From the NCBI GenBank assembly GCA_903928445.1, contig CAIYRB010000182.1:1-64000 (forward strand): 64,000 bases of DNA, in the 5' to 3' direction. The notes beneath the pieces are model-generated. The model saw only the letters and a list, made by a program, of their open reading frames with translations. It did not search any database and was not told the DNA's origin. Below are positions 51,148 through 60,303 of this stretch, one piece after another. Positions within the stretch are counted from its first letter, which is position 1. Each line of letters begins with the position of its first letter. The translations under genes were made by a program, and so were the position numbers. Source of the stretch: an uncultured Pseudomonadota bacterium. GTDB taxonomy: Bacteria; Bdellovibrionota_B; Oligoflexia; Oligoflexales; CAIYRB01.

Positions 51148-52485
51148 ATGTCCTTATGCTTCCGCCTTTTGCTCGGTGTGCTGGTCCTCGGCACGGCATC
51201 ATGCCACCTTGCGCTGTTTAACAAGGACGCGAGCGAGCCTGGGGCAGGCGTTCCGCTGACGGCCTTCGCCGCGACTAACGGCAGTTATTTTCCGCCATTT
51301 ATCCGTGCCTTCTTTCCAGGTAGCAATGCCTTTAGTCGCGATTATCCTAGCTTGGTCCAAGCCCGTGATCAGGTGACATTGATCGAAATAAAGCCACTAG
51401 AGCATGGGCCTGCGGCCTTTAATGAAGCCAATCTCAGCTGGTCGGCCGATGGGGTGTATCTGGGTTACGAGATCGTGACAGATGGCTTTCGTAAGATCAT
51501 GTTGAAGGATCTGGCTGGCAACTTTTCCCGTGAGCTGCGCGTCGTGCCTAAGGGTAAGGGGGATTTTCTTGACGGCATGGTGATCAAATCAGCGCAGTCT
51601 TATAATGCCGGACTGCGCTGGTCGCGTGACTCGACTCGCTTTGCCTTCATGTCAAACGGCGGTATCGGCGACTACAGCATTTATCTCGGTGCGATCGGCG
51701 CTGCTGAGGCCTCGCTTGGCAACAGTCATAGCAAGGATGGCTATGCAACCTGGAGCCCATGCACCAATGAGCTAGCGTTTGTCAGCTCGCGTACAGGTAA
51801 CGGTGATATCTACCTGGCTGATCTAAGTCGTGACCGCTTTACTCAGCTGTCGTCAGGTGATGGGGTCGATTTATTTCCGGACTGGTTCCCAAGTGGTGAC
51901 GCCGTCGTCTATTCGAGCGGTGATGCCTTGCGGCATAGTCTTTATGTCGTATCCAGGAGCCATCACGGTGCGATGTGGAATGCAGCTGTTCCCTTGACGC
52001 AGTGGGGCCACGACGATCTGCGCCCAACGGTATCGCCCGATGGGCGCTATATTGCATTTTATACCGATGCGACCAGCTCGGCTGAGAGTGAATCGCGACG
52101 CTGGAATATCCTCGTCGTGCCTTTTGTGCCTGGAAAGACTTACCTTGAGGCTGAGCTGCGCACCATGGTCGTCGCCAAGGATGTGGTTATCGACCTCAAT
52201 ACCGGTCCAGCATGGTCCCCGGATAGTCGAAAGATCTTTTACGTCAAACATGATCCATCGGTGGCCAATCCGATCCATGCCTATGACCTATTTTTAGGGC
52301 GCAGCTACTTATTCAAAACCAACACCCGGATGAACCGCGATATCTTGGTGTCAAAGCTCGGCATTTTGAGCTTCCGGGCGCAGGTCGGCGTGTGGGACCG
52401 TGTCTTCGTGGCGTTGACTAATCAAGGGTTGCAGCTGCAGAGCCAGCCCCACCTGCCGTCAAAGATTCATTATTTGGCGATGTAA
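51148..52485 (+). CDS. TolB-like beta-propeller lipoprotein
   Basis: 445 aa. Lipobox GTASC gives Cys 19. Several PD40/WD40-like blades are visible: LSWSADGVYLGYEI, LRWSRDSTRFAFMSNGG, ATWSPCTNELAFVSSRTGNGDIYLADL, DWFPSGDAVVYSS, PTVSPDGRYIAFYTD and PAWSPDSRKIFYVKHD. This is the TolB propeller without TolB's N-terminal domain, here lipid-anchored. Such propellers bind protein partners in the periplasm or on the surface. AGGTGA precedes the ATG; spacing to both neighbours is short, so it belongs to the same operon. Confidence 0.82.
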   Translation: MSLCFRLLLGVLVLGTASCHLALFNKDASEPGAGVPLTAFAATNGSYFPPFIRAFFPGSNAFSRDYPSLVQARDQVTLIEIKPLEHGPAAFNEANLSWSADGVYLGYEIVTDGFRKIMLKDLAGNFSRELRVVPKGKGDFLDGMVIKSAQSYNAGLRWSRDSTRFAFMSNGGIGDYSIYLGAIGAAEASLGNSHSKDGYATWSPCTNELAFVSSRTGNGDIYLADLSRDRFTQLSSGDGVDLFPDWFPSGDAVVYSSGDALRHSLYVVSRSHHGAMWNAAVPLTQWGHDDLRPTVSPDGRYIAFYTDATSSAESESRRWNILVVPFVPGKTYLEAELRTMVVAKDVVIDLNTGPAWSPDSRKIFYVKHDPSVANPIHAYDLFLGRSYLFKTNTRMNRDILVSKLGILSFRAQVGVWDRVFVALTNQGLQLQSQPHLPSKIHYLAM

Positions 52486-52520
52486 GAGCGCAGCTAATAT
52501 TCAGCCATAGGGAGCAATGC

Positions 52521-54116
52521 ATGCAAAGGTTCGTTCGGCACATTGGACTGGGTTTGGCCTTGGGCTTGTCGCCGCCTGCATGGGCAGGCGCGGCGTCCAG
52601 CGCCAATATGACCTATGGCGAGACGACGAGGCTGGATACCTTTGACCCCTATACGGCCCACGAGGCATCGGGTCAGCGCTTGGCTGATTTGCTTTTTGAC
52701 TCGTTGGTGGATCTCGGCCCCAGTGGCGCTTACGTCCCTGCATTGGCTAAGAACTGGCGCATTGAAAACGGCGGTATGGATGTGAGCTTTACCCTGCGTG
52801 ACGACGTGCACTGGCATGCGGCTTCAGGGACTGGGCCACTGCTGAGCGTCGATGACGTCGTGGCCACGGTGCGCTTGTTAACGGCGCCGCAAAGCGAGAT
52901 TCCTAATCGGGAACGCTTTGGGGTGATTAAAATTGCAGAAAAGACCGGTCCCCACAGTGTCACGGTGCACTTGTCTCGGGCCATGGTCGATCCCCTGCGG
53001 GTGTTGATGTTTAAAATCATGCCGGCGCATGTTGTAGGCTCGGCTTCGGCACTTAAGCGCGATAGCGAGTTTGCCAAGCATCCCATTGGTACCGGACCTT
53101 ATGCCTTTACCAAGGCGACGCAGCTAGGCGAGGTGATGCTGACGGCCAACCCTGGGTATTTTCGGGGTAAACCCGCAATTGCCCAGATCGTCATGAAGGC
53201 GTATGCCGACCAAAACATCATGGCCCAGTCGCTGATGTTTAACTCCCTCGATTTGATCACCTATGTGAGTCCGCGTGACCTCGGCGAAATCATGGGCGAC
53301 AACAAACTCAGCCTGGTGCCTTACGATGCCCTGTCGTTCTCATTTTTTGCGATGAATACCGGTCGCGGCTTGTTGAAGGACAAGCGGGTACGCCAAGCAA
53401 TCAGCCATGCGATCAACCGCGAGGAGATGCTTCAGGCATTTTTTCAGGGCAAGGGACGGCTGATTTCCGGGCCGTTTCCGCCCACGTCGTGGGCGTATGA
53501 TCTGGATGTGAAAGGCTTGGGATTTGACGTCGCCAAGGCCAAGGCCTTGCTGAGTGCGGCAGGTCTAAAGGAGACCAATGGCCAACTAATGACGGCGGCC
53601 GGACAGCCGGTGAACCTCACCTTCGCCGTACCTCTAGCTGGCGAAAGTGAGATGATCAAGCGCGTCGTGCTAGCCTGCCAAGGCTACCTGGAGGCGGTTG
53701 GCATCAAGGTTGAGCTGCAGTTTATGGACTGGTTGGTGTGGAAGAAAAAGGTCCTTGAGGAGCATGACTACGATGTCACCATAGCTGCCTGGAGCTTTGA
53801 TGACGCCAGTAACATCACCAGCTTGTTTCATAGCTCCAGCGCCAAACCATGGGGCAACAATTTTGTCATGTTTCGGAGCCCAGAGGTCGACAGTTTGTTG
53901 ACCGAGGCTGAGGCCAGCAATGACTTTGACAAGCGCCGCGCGATCTATCACAAGGTCCACGGCATCCTAGCCGACGAGGCTCCCTATACCTATCTATGGA
54001 CCCTGACGCACCATGCTGCCCATAGCAACCGATTGAGCGGTGTCCGCGTCGAGCCCTTTGCCTTTTTTAAGTATATTGCCGCGTGGCAGCTGGAGGAGGC
54101 GCATGGCAAGCTCTGA
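52521..54116 (+). CDS. Family 5 extracellular solute-binding protein
   Basis: 531 aa. Signal peptide ending PPAWAG, then a standard peptide/nickel-binding protein fold: TRLDTFDPYTAHEASGQRL, DDVHWHAASGTGPLLSVDDV, HPIGTGPYAF, and KDKRVRQAISHAINREEML. It should capture peptides or another solute for an ABC transporter, but no transporter genes are nearby. An isolated binding protein in a lipoprotein operon may instead feed a receptor or signalling function. GGGAG precedes the ATG. Its last 14 bases overlap the PilZ gene. Confidence 0.88.
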   Translation: MQRFVRHIGLGLALGLSPPAWAGAASSANMTYGETTRLDTFDPYTAHEASGQRLADLLFDSLVDLGPSGAYVPALAKNWRIENGGMDVSFTLRDDVHWHAASGTGPLLSVDDVVATVRLLTAPQSEIPNRERFGVIKIAEKTGPHSVTVHLSRAMVDPLRVLMFKIMPAHVVGSASALKRDSEFAKHPIGTGPYAFTKATQLGEVMLTANPGYFRGKPAIAQIVMKAYADQNIMAQSLMFNSLDLITYVSPRDLGEIMGDNKLSLVPYDALSFSFFAMNTGRGLLKDKRVRQAISHAINREEMLQAFFQGKGRLISGPFPPTSWAYDLDVKGLGFDVAKAKALLSAAGLKETNGQLMTAAGQPVNLTFAVPLAGESEMIKRVVLACQGYLEAVGIKVELQFMDWLVWKKKVLEEHDYDVTIAAWSFDDASNITSLFHSSSAKPWGNNFVMFRSPEVDSLLTEAEASNDFDKRRAIYHKVHGILADEAPYTYLWTLTHHAAHSNRLSGVRVEPFAFFKYIAAWQLEEAHGKL

Positions 54117-54987
54117 GAAGGATGCTCCGGCAACGACCGAAGAGAAGAAGGACGGTAAGAACAGCAAGGTTGCCGAGTATCTCCAGGCACCACGAAAAAA
54201 GCGCAAGCGCTACGTTCTCATTGCTACAAGCGGCACCATGCCAATCGATCTGAGTGCTGCGATCGAGGCCTATGTGCGGACCAATTTTAAGGCGATGGCC
54301 GTGGCGATGCCGCGTTCAGCCGAGGAGCTGCAGAAGAATTTTGGCCGGCAGATCATGTTGCTGATTTTGGACGATGAATTTATTCCGCTTGAACGCAGCC
54401 TGGAGCTGCTAGGAGATCTCAAGCGGCGGCGTGGACAAGCGCCAGTCCCGGTACTTTTTTTAACTAGGCAGCCGGCGCAGCTCATTGCCTCTTATCATAA
54501 AATGCTCGCACCATTCCACGAAGTGGATGATTACATCAACTATGCCAAGGTCGAACGGGCTGAGATTTTCAGCCGTATTCGCCATGGCCTAAATCATAAA
54601 AACGCACGCAAAAGCCGCCGCTATAAGATCGACATTCCACTCGACTACTTTTTGCTCGCCGACGACGCCATGCACAAAGGCAGGCTGATCGATTTGAGTG
54701 TGCATGGAGCCCTGCTCAAGGCGGAAGATGGACGCATTTTTCGTCCTGGGGACCAGCTTAAGCTGCATGTGCCGATTCCGGAACATATGTTGTCGGTCCA
54801 AGGCGACTACTTGAAGCTTTCGGCGAAGGTCCGACGTATCTTCATTATCGGTGACCAGGCAGGGATCAGCTTTGAACACCTTTCGGAGGATAAGATTTTG
54901 TCGTTGACGGAGTTTTTAACCTCCTTTGTGTCCGATCAAGCGGCACGCCGCGCGATGGCCATGCGCGCCCGGGCGGTACGTTCTTGA
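54103..54987 (+). CDS. Receiver-like/PilZ cyclic-di-GMP protein
   Basis: 294 aa, cytosolic. After a charged N-terminus, residues 36-165 look like a receiver fold (RYVLIATSG, MLLILDDEFIPL, PVLFLTRQP, DDYINYAKV), but the acidic pair after strand one is missing, so it is probably not phosphorylated normally. Residues 168-275 are a PilZ domain with both c-di-GMP motifs: R169xxxR173 in RKSRR and D197xSxxG in DLSVHG. GGAGGAG precedes ATG 54103, inside the end of the binding-protein gene. c-di-GMP binding is expected. Confidence 0.85.
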   Translation: MASSEKDAPATTEEKKDGKNSKVAEYLQAPRKKRKRYVLIATSGTMPIDLSAAIEAYVRTNFKAMAVAMPRSAEELQKNFGRQIMLLILDDEFIPLERSLELLGDLKRRRGQAPVPVLFLTRQPAQLIASYHKMLAPFHEVDDYINYAKVERAEIFSRIRHGLNHKNARKSRRYKIDIPLDYFLLADDAMHKGRLIDLSVHGALLKAEDGRIFRPGDQLKLHVPIPEHMLSVQGDYLKLSAKVRRIFIIGDQAGISFEHLSEDKILSLTEFLTSFVSDQAARRAMAMRARAVRS

Positions 54988-55841
54988 AATCCACCGTGAA
55001 GGTACCCGAGGTGTCGCTCCCGGCCTTGAGCGCTGCGGCGCGCGCGGCTGGTGAGCAGATCATGTCTTGGTACCAGCGCGGTGATCTGCATGCCGATGCC
55101 AAGGCCGACCAATCACCTGTGACACAGGCCGATCTGGCGGCGCATCGCTCCTTGCTGGTCAGTCTGGCGCAGCTTTTACCCGGTGTGCCGATCGTGTCTG
55201 AAGAAGGTGAAGCCGCGGCGGTTTTGCAGGCGGTGGTTGATACCGCACCGGTCTATTGGTTGGTCGATCCACTTGACGGGACTCGCGACTACATCAAGGG
55301 GACCGGCGATTTTAGTGTCAATATTGCCTTGATGGTCGAGGCGAAGCCAGTCATCGGATGCGTTCTGGCACCCGCCTACGGGTGGTGCTTTGTCGCCGCT
55401 GTAGGCCAAGGAACATGGAAGCAGGATACGGCTCTCGGCGAGTGGCATGCCGTGCGAGTGCGGCGCTCTGATCAGGAGCGCTTTGTTTGCTTGGTGAGTC
55501 GCTCGCATCACCAAGGCGAGGGCGATATCCTTCATGCCGCTTACCCCTTGGCGACTTGCAAGGCGGTCGGTAGCGCGATTAAATACGCGCATATTGCCGG
55601 CGGTGAGGCCGACTTTTCCGTCCGCACCTCACCGACCAGTTTATGGGATACCGCTGCCGCTCAATGCGTTTTGGAACAGGCTGGAGGAGCGATCCTGGAT
55701 TTTGCCGGTAAGCCCTTGAGCTACCGCACTGGCAGGCTCGAAAATCCACCTTTTGTTGCCATTGGTGATCCGGCGTTCGCCTGGCGCGAGGCACTAGAGA
55801 AGCTCGAACCGTATTATAAAAAAGCTTTGAAGACGTTCTAG
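54984..55841 (+). CDS. cysQ: 3'(2'),5'-bisphosphate nucleotidase, CysQ-like
   Basis: 285 aa member of the inositol monophosphatase superfamily. Metal motifs are intact: VSEEGE (first Glu), WLVDPLDGTRDYIKG and the late SLWDTAAAQCVLEQAGG. KGTGDFSVNIAL and the VGSAIKY segment favour CysQ, which removes phosphate from PAP made during sulphate assimilation, over an inositol phosphatase. The TTG start overlaps the PilZ stop (TTGA). Its stop overlaps the convergent acyltransferase gene by four bases. Confidence 0.82.
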   Translation: MKSTVKVPEVSLPALSAAARAAGEQIMSWYQRGDLHADAKADQSPVTQADLAAHRSLLVSLAQLLPGVPIVSEEGEAAAVLQAVVDTAPVYWLVDPLDGTRDYIKGTGDFSVNIALMVEAKPVIGCVLAPAYGWCFVAAVGQGTWKQDTALGEWHAVRVRRSDQERFVCLVSRSHHQGEGDILHAAYPLATCKAVGSAIKYAHIAGGEADFSVRTSPTSLWDTAAAQCVLEQAGGAILDFAGKPLSYRTGRLENPPFVAIGDPAFAWREALEKLEPYYKKALKTF

Positions 55842-56548
55842 TGCAAGGTCATCAAATGCTCCATGCGCTTGACCAGCATGGCGTGAAAGGCTTGCACATT
55901 GGCTTCATCGCGGTCGGGATCCCCGGTCCATGCGGGCGGATAAAGAAGTTCGCTCAGATGATGCGTCAAGGCGATCGGTCGTGGCAACGCTGTAAGGCCA
56001 AGACCCCGGGCGAAGAATACCGGGACTTTGAAGGTGCGGTAGAACCACTTGGTCGTATGTGAAGGATAGACATCATAGAGTTCGTCGGCCTTCGGGCACG
56101 CTGCGAGGATGATCGGCACGCCGCTTTTCATGGCAATGCGGACAAAACCAAAACGACCATCCCATTGGATCTGATAACGCTCGCTGCTCGGGCGAAGCGA
56201 TTCGCGCATGCCTCCAGGTGCGACGGTGACGATTTCACCGGCTTCAAGCAGGGCCTGAGCATTCGCAGGACTGCCGTTGACGGCGCCGTAGCCGGACGTG
56301 ATCTCCCTGACCAAGGGCACTTTAAAGAACAAACGGTCGAGCAGCGGCCGGGCTAAGCGGCCGGTTTCGGTATAGATGGCTGCGGCTAGTAAGAGGATGT
56401 CATAGGTCGCGAGGCTGTGGTTGACGACGACCAGCACGCCACCGGATTCAGGTACGGCCGCCATGCCGTGCACCGTGTGTTGGTGGTAGAGGCGCATCGC
56501 ATTGACGATGCGCACGGTGCCCTTAAAGCGTTGGATATGTTGTTTCAT
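55838..56548 (-). CDS. Lysophospholipid acyltransferase-like protein, MGAT type
   Basis: 236 aa. The acyltransferase histidine box reads NHSLATYD (H-x5-D), and the second box is APGGMRES. Both fit the monoacylglycerol-acyltransferase-like branch, where HPHGxxxID and FPGGxRE are typical, rather than PlsC. No strong transmembrane helix is seen, so it is likely membrane-peripheral. It should transfer an acyl chain to a lipid or other alcohol. It follows dapF by 50 bases in the same direction. Confidence 0.78.
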   Translation of the reverse strand: MKQHIQRFKGTVRIVNAMRLYHQHTVHGMAAVPESGGVLVVVNHSLATYDILLLAAAIYTETGRLARPLLDRLFFKVPLVREITSGYGAVNGSPANAQALLEAGEIVTVAPGGMRESLRPSSERYQIQWDGRFGFVRIAMKSGVPIILAACPKADELYDVYPSHTTKWFYRTFKVPVFFARGLGLTALPRPIALTHHLSELLYPPAWTGDPDRDEANVQAFHAMLVKRMEHLMTLH

Positions 56549-56598
56549 AGGCTAAAAATACCAGGCTTGAATCGGCTTAAGCAGTAAAAAACACCCTG

Positions 56599-57528
56599 CT
56601 ACACTTCGACCTGTCCTGAATAGCAAAAAACCGCAGGTCCGGCGAGCTGGAGCGGACCGTTGGCCTCATCTTGTTTGACGTAGAGGCGGCCTCCGGGCAT
56701 GTCGACACCGACCCAGGCGTCGCGTCCTAGTAGTCCTGTTGCCAAAGCTAGGGCGGCGATGGCGCAGGCGCCGCTGCCGCAAGCCATGGTTTCGCCGGCA
56801 CCGCGCTCCCAGACAAAGGCTTGGTAGAGCTCGGTCAGCTTCTGACCGAGCTCCTGGCCCGCCCGGGCCTGGTCCTTGGCGGTGATGTCGCGCACTTGGA
56901 CCAAGTGGACGTTGACCCCGTCTTTTAAGGGGTGGTCCTGGAGTGCGGGGCCTAGCTCCAGGATTAGCTCGCGGCTCGCCGCTTCACTGGTTAAGACGAT
57001 GTGTGGGTTGCCGATGGTGCAGACGCCGACGCTGGCTTGCTGCCCTGCCCTTTTGGTGACTTGGGCGCAGGCTTGTTCGGCGGCTTCAAACCACGGCACC
57101 TCGCGGTCTAATGCCGGGATCCCCATGTCTACGACGACTAAGGGATTGGTCACTGATCCGAGCAGAAAACGGCACAGCAGAGTCTCACCCTCGACTTGCA
57201 GCTCAACCATTTCCGGTAGCTCATGGGAACGGCCCTGGCCTAGGTGGCGCTTACGGACACTGGAGGCAGCGCAGCGCAGACCGTTGCCGCAGGTTTTGGC
57301 AATGGAACCGTCGCTATTGATGATGACAAGTCCGTACGGGGTCAAATCATCGCGCTGTTTGGTCAACAGGACCAAAAGTCCGTCGGCGCCGATGCCGCTG
57401 TGGCGGTCACAAAGGCGCACAGCTTGGCGCTTGAGGCTGTTTAAAACCAGCTCGCCGTCGCTATCTGCGATCCATAAGACGACAAAGTCATTGCGACAGC
57501 CATGCCATTTTTCGAAGGGTAGAAACAC
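56599..57528 (-). CDS. dapF: Diaminopimelate epimerase
   Basis: Converts LL- to meso-diaminopimelate for lysine and peptidoglycan. 309 aa. Both catalytic cysteines are present, in TCGNGLRC and MACGSGACA. N-terminal FEKWHGCRNDF and HSGIGADGLLVL are also family marks. GTG start at 57528 with no clear ribosome-binding site. It lies 35 bases after the response regulator in the same direction, so it may be co-transcribed with the two-component genes. Confidence 0.94.
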   Translation of the reverse strand: MFLPFEKWHGCRNDFVVLWIADSDGELVLNSLKRQAVRLCDRHSGIGADGLLVLLTKQRDDLTPYGLVIINSDGSIAKTCGNGLRCAASSVRKRHLGQGRSHELPEMVELQVEGETLLCRFLLGSVTNPLVVVDMGIPALDREVPWFEAAEQACAQVTKRAGQQASVGVCTIGNPHIVLTSEAASRELILELGPALQDHPLKDGVNVHLVQVRDITAKDQARAGQELGQKLTELYQAFVWERGAGETMACGSGACAIAALALATGLLGRDAWVGVDMPGGRLYVKQDEANGPLQLAGPAVFCYSGQVEV

Positions 57529-57563
57529 GTGGTGTCAGTCTCCGCAAGGGTTTGCGTCGAGGG

Positions 57564-58277
57564 TCAGCTGTCGATCAGTCGGTAGCCGCGGCCGCGCACG
57601 CTGACCAGGTGGATGGGTTTACTCGGGTCGACTTCGAGGTACCTTCGAAGCCGGACGATAAAGTTGTCAACGGTCCTAGTCTCAATATCGCCCTTCATCC
57701 CCCAAACGGTATCGAGCAGGTACTGGCGCGACAAGACGCGCTTTGGGTTTTGCATGAATTCGCGCAGGACGTCGGCCTCGAGTGCGGTCAAGGCGTGTTG
57801 ACCAGTCGGTGTCACCAGCTGCAGCAGCTCGGTATTCAGGGCGAAGGGGCCGTAGCGCAGGACTTCGGCGGAGCTGGCCTCGACGGGGACGTGGAAGTAC
57901 TGCGAGCGTTTAATCATCCGCTTCACCCGCAGTAGGAACTCTTGGAGATGAAAGGGCTTGGTGACGTAGTCATCGGCGCCGGCTTCAAAACCCCGCAACC
58001 GGTCCTCTTCTTTGCCCAGGGCAGTCAGCATGAGGATCTGCGTCTGGTCGTCGCGCTCGCGGATGCTCCTTGCGACTTCGAAGCCGTTGACCTCGGGCAG
58101 CATCACATCCAGTATGACCAGATCAAAGGGCCCATCCTTGGCGAATTTCTCCAGCGCAATCTGTCCATCGACCGCGGGGACGACGTCGTAGCCCTCGGCC
58201 TGCAGGTTGAAGTTCATATTGAAAGCTAAGTTGGGCTCGTCTTCGACCAGCAGGATGCGTTTTTTCGCTTCGGCCAT
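57564..58277 (-). CDS. OmpR-family response regulator
   Basis: 237 aa. Receiver domain with acidic pocket E12/D13, phospho-acceptor D57 (VILDVMLP), T85 and K107 (VTKPF). It is followed by an OmpR/PhoB winged helix (HALTALEADVLREFMQNPKRVLSRQYLLDTVWG, VDNFIVRLRRYLE, VRGRGYRL). All conserved residues are present. The histidine kinase gene lies nine bases upstream in the same transcript. Target genes unknown. Confidence 0.95.
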   Translation of the reverse strand: MAEAKKRILLVEDEPNLAFNMNFNLQAEGYDVVPAVDGQIALEKFAKDGPFDLVILDVMLPEVNGFEVARSIRERDDQTQILMLTALGKEEDRLRGFEAGADDYVTKPFHLQEFLLRVKRMIKRSQYFHVPVEASSAEVLRYGPFALNTELLQLVTPTGQHALTALEADVLREFMQNPKRVLSRQYLLDTVWGMKGDIETRTVDNFIVRLRRYLEVDPSKPIHLVSVRGRGYRLIDS

Positions 58278-58286
58278 GCGTGCTAC

Positions 58287-59333
58287 CTACGTAATATGCG
58301 GCTGAGCATACTGATCCAGCGCGGGCAGTGATACATAAAAGGTCGCGCCTTTGCCGCGACCCTCGCTCACAGCCCAAACCCTGCCGCCTAGGACGCGGAC
58401 CGCGCTCTTGATGATATAAAGGCCTAGGCCGGTGCCGGGAATGGCTTTTTTGATGGCGGTATCGCCGCGCCGGAACATCTTGAAAAGCCGCCGTTTGTCC
58501 TGCTTGTCTAGGCCAAGTCCCTGATCCCTGACGTAGATAAAGACCTCATGCTCATTGCGGTCGACGCCTAGGTGAATCGGCGATCCAGGGGGTGAATACT
58601 TGACGGCATTCTCTAGCAGGTTGTTGAGAATGAGGCTTAACGCAGACGGCGATGCGGGGACCGTCAAACCAAGGGGGCACTCGATCGTCAGGCGCGCGCC
58701 AAGATGAGTGTCCAAGTACTGCAGACGCTCGACCAGCTGAGCGATGATTTGCGCCATCGGCGTCGGTGTACGTGGGTCTTCATTGAACAAGATGCCGCCC
58801 CGGTCCAGCCCACCGGTCAACAAGATTTGATCGATCAGCCGGCGTAGCCGGTCAATATCGGCCTGGATCATCTTATGCATGTACACGGAGGTCGTGGCGT
58901 CTAGTTGCCGGGTACTCATGGTTTCAAAGGCCAGTTGTAGGCTGGCCAAAGGCGACTTAAGTTCATGGGTGACACTTGAGACAAAGGTGCGTTGTTGCCG
59001 AATGGCGGCACTCTGGCGTTGGCCAAAGACAAACAGCATGATGGTTCCGACCAGCAACACGCCGAGCAAGATGCAGCCGATCACCAGGATGCCAAGAGCG
59101 GCTTCGCTGCTGAAATACTCTTGCCCGAAGCGCTGCGCGAGTTTGGCGAGGCCGGCTTGTTGATCGACAAACCAGATGACCCAGATCAAGGTGATCGCAA
59201 TCCACACGACCTGGAGGAAGACGAAGATCGTGATGGGATGGGTCACCCAGCGCAGGCGGCGCAGCCAAGTCGCCCAGTAGCGACCAAGCCTGAGTAGAGG
59301 AGAGGCGCCTACGCTAGGCTGGCCGGTCGACAT
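58287..59333 (-). CDS. Sensor histidine kinase
   Basis: 348 aa inner-membrane kinase paired with the OmpR-type regulator. Two transmembrane helices (about 33-56 and 80-104) enclose only about 25 periplasmic residues, so it probably senses the membrane or a partner. The phospho-acceptor is H123 in SVTHELKSPLASL. The ATPase domain shows N-box NNLLENAVKYS, DQGLGLD and GTGLGLYI. There is no HAMP or PAS domain. ATG 59333 with AAGGGA upstream is chosen over an extension into the SDR gene. Confidence 0.93.
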   Translation of the reverse strand: MSTGQPSVGASPLLRLGRYWATWLRRLRWVTHPITIFVFLQVVWIAITLIWVIWFVDQQAGLAKLAQRFGQEYFSSEAALGILVIGCILLGVLLVGTIMLFVFGQRQSAAIRQQRTFVSSVTHELKSPLASLQLAFETMSTRQLDATTSVYMHKMIQADIDRLRRLIDQILLTGGLDRGGILFNEDPRTPTPMAQIIAQLVERLQYLDTHLGARLTIECPLGLTVPASPSALSLILNNLLENAVKYSPPGSPIHLGVDRNEHEVFIYVRDQGLGLDKQDKRRLFKMFRRGDTAIKKAIPGTGLGLYIIKSAVRVLGGRVWAVSEGRGKGATFYVSLPALDQYAQPHIT

Positions 59334-59370
59334 GGGGTCGTCCCTTCGGTCGCGGGTTTTGGGTCTTGTT

Positions 59371-60204
59371 TCAGGCGCGAGGCGACTTGGCGGCCAGTTT
59401 CTCCCACATCTCACGCGTCACCAAAGCCGGCTTGATAAGCCAGGCGCCGCCGTCGACGACCAGGACTTCGCCGGTGATATACGAAGCAGCGCTGGAGCTG
59501 AGAAACACAGCTGCGTTGGCAATATCCTGGATGGACCCGAGGCGGCGCAGCGGTACTTCGGCGGCAATCTTTTTGTCAGCGCCCATCGGTGCGAGGCGGC
59601 GCATGCCCTCGGTGTCGCCGATGGCACCTGGAGCGATGGCGCACACGCGGATGCCGTGTTCCCCCCACTCGCAGGCTAGATTGCGACCCAAGGCTTCGAT
59701 CCCGGCCTTCGCTGCCATGACATGCGCCTGCATCAGGGTGCCTTGATAGTGCAGCGTCGCCGAGATGTTGAGGACAAGGCTGTCGCCGCTGGATTTCAGG
59801 TCTTTGAAGGCGGCGCGGGTCATATTGAAGGTGCCGAGAAGGTCGATGTCGATGACTGTTTTGAAGCCATTCGCGCTGAGCTGATCGGTCGGGCAGAGGA
59901 AGTTTCCTGCGGCGCCATTGAGCAGGATATCCAAGCGGCCAAACGTCGCCACGGTGGTGGCAACAGCCTTTTCCGCCTGACCATAGTCGCGCACGTCGCC
60001 GCTGACGAAGGCGGCTTTAAGACCTTCTTTGTGCAGCGAGGCGACGGCCTCTTTGAGGACCTCTTCGCGGCGCCCCATCAAGACAACGCTGGCACCGTGC
60101 CTTGCCAGCTCCTGGGCGATGCCAAAGCAGATTCCGGTACCGCCACCGGTGATGAGTGCGACTTTACCGTGGAGTAGGTCGTGGCGAAAAGGCGACTGCG
60201 GCAT
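59371..60204 (-). CDS. SDR oxidoreductase, 2,4-dienoyl-CoA reductase-like
   Basis: 277 aa short-chain dehydrogenase. The cofactor motif is ITGGGTGICFGIA with GRREE at the end of strand two (NADPH preference). NGAAGNFLCP, NISATLHYQG, HVMAAKAGIEALGRNLACEWG and GPI-like APGAIGDTEGMRRL match the peroxisomal DECR2 type. That type reduces 2,4-dienoyl-CoA intermediates in unsaturated fatty acid breakdown and lacks the classical YxxxK tyrosine. Here the lysine is in AAKAG. ATG 60204 has GGAG upstream. Confidence 0.85.
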   Translation of the reverse strand: MPQSPFRHDLLHGKVALITGGGTGICFGIAQELARHGASVVLMGRREEVLKEAVASLHKEGLKAAFVSGDVRDYGQAEKAVATTVATFGRLDILLNGAAGNFLCPTDQLSANGFKTVIDIDLLGTFNMTRAAFKDLKSSGDSLVLNISATLHYQGTLMQAHVMAAKAGIEALGRNLACEWGEHGIRVCAIAPGAIGDTEGMRRLAPMGADKKIAAEVPLRRLGSIQDIANAAVFLSSSAASYITGEVLVVDGGAWLIKPALVTREMWEKLAAKSPRA

Positions 60205-60303
60205 GGCTCGGGCTCCGGGGTGGTTAGTGGACGACAGGATAGCTGCAGGCCCCATATAACCAGAGGATCACGCCCTTGCGCAAGTCTCGGCGTTGCAACT
60301 AGA

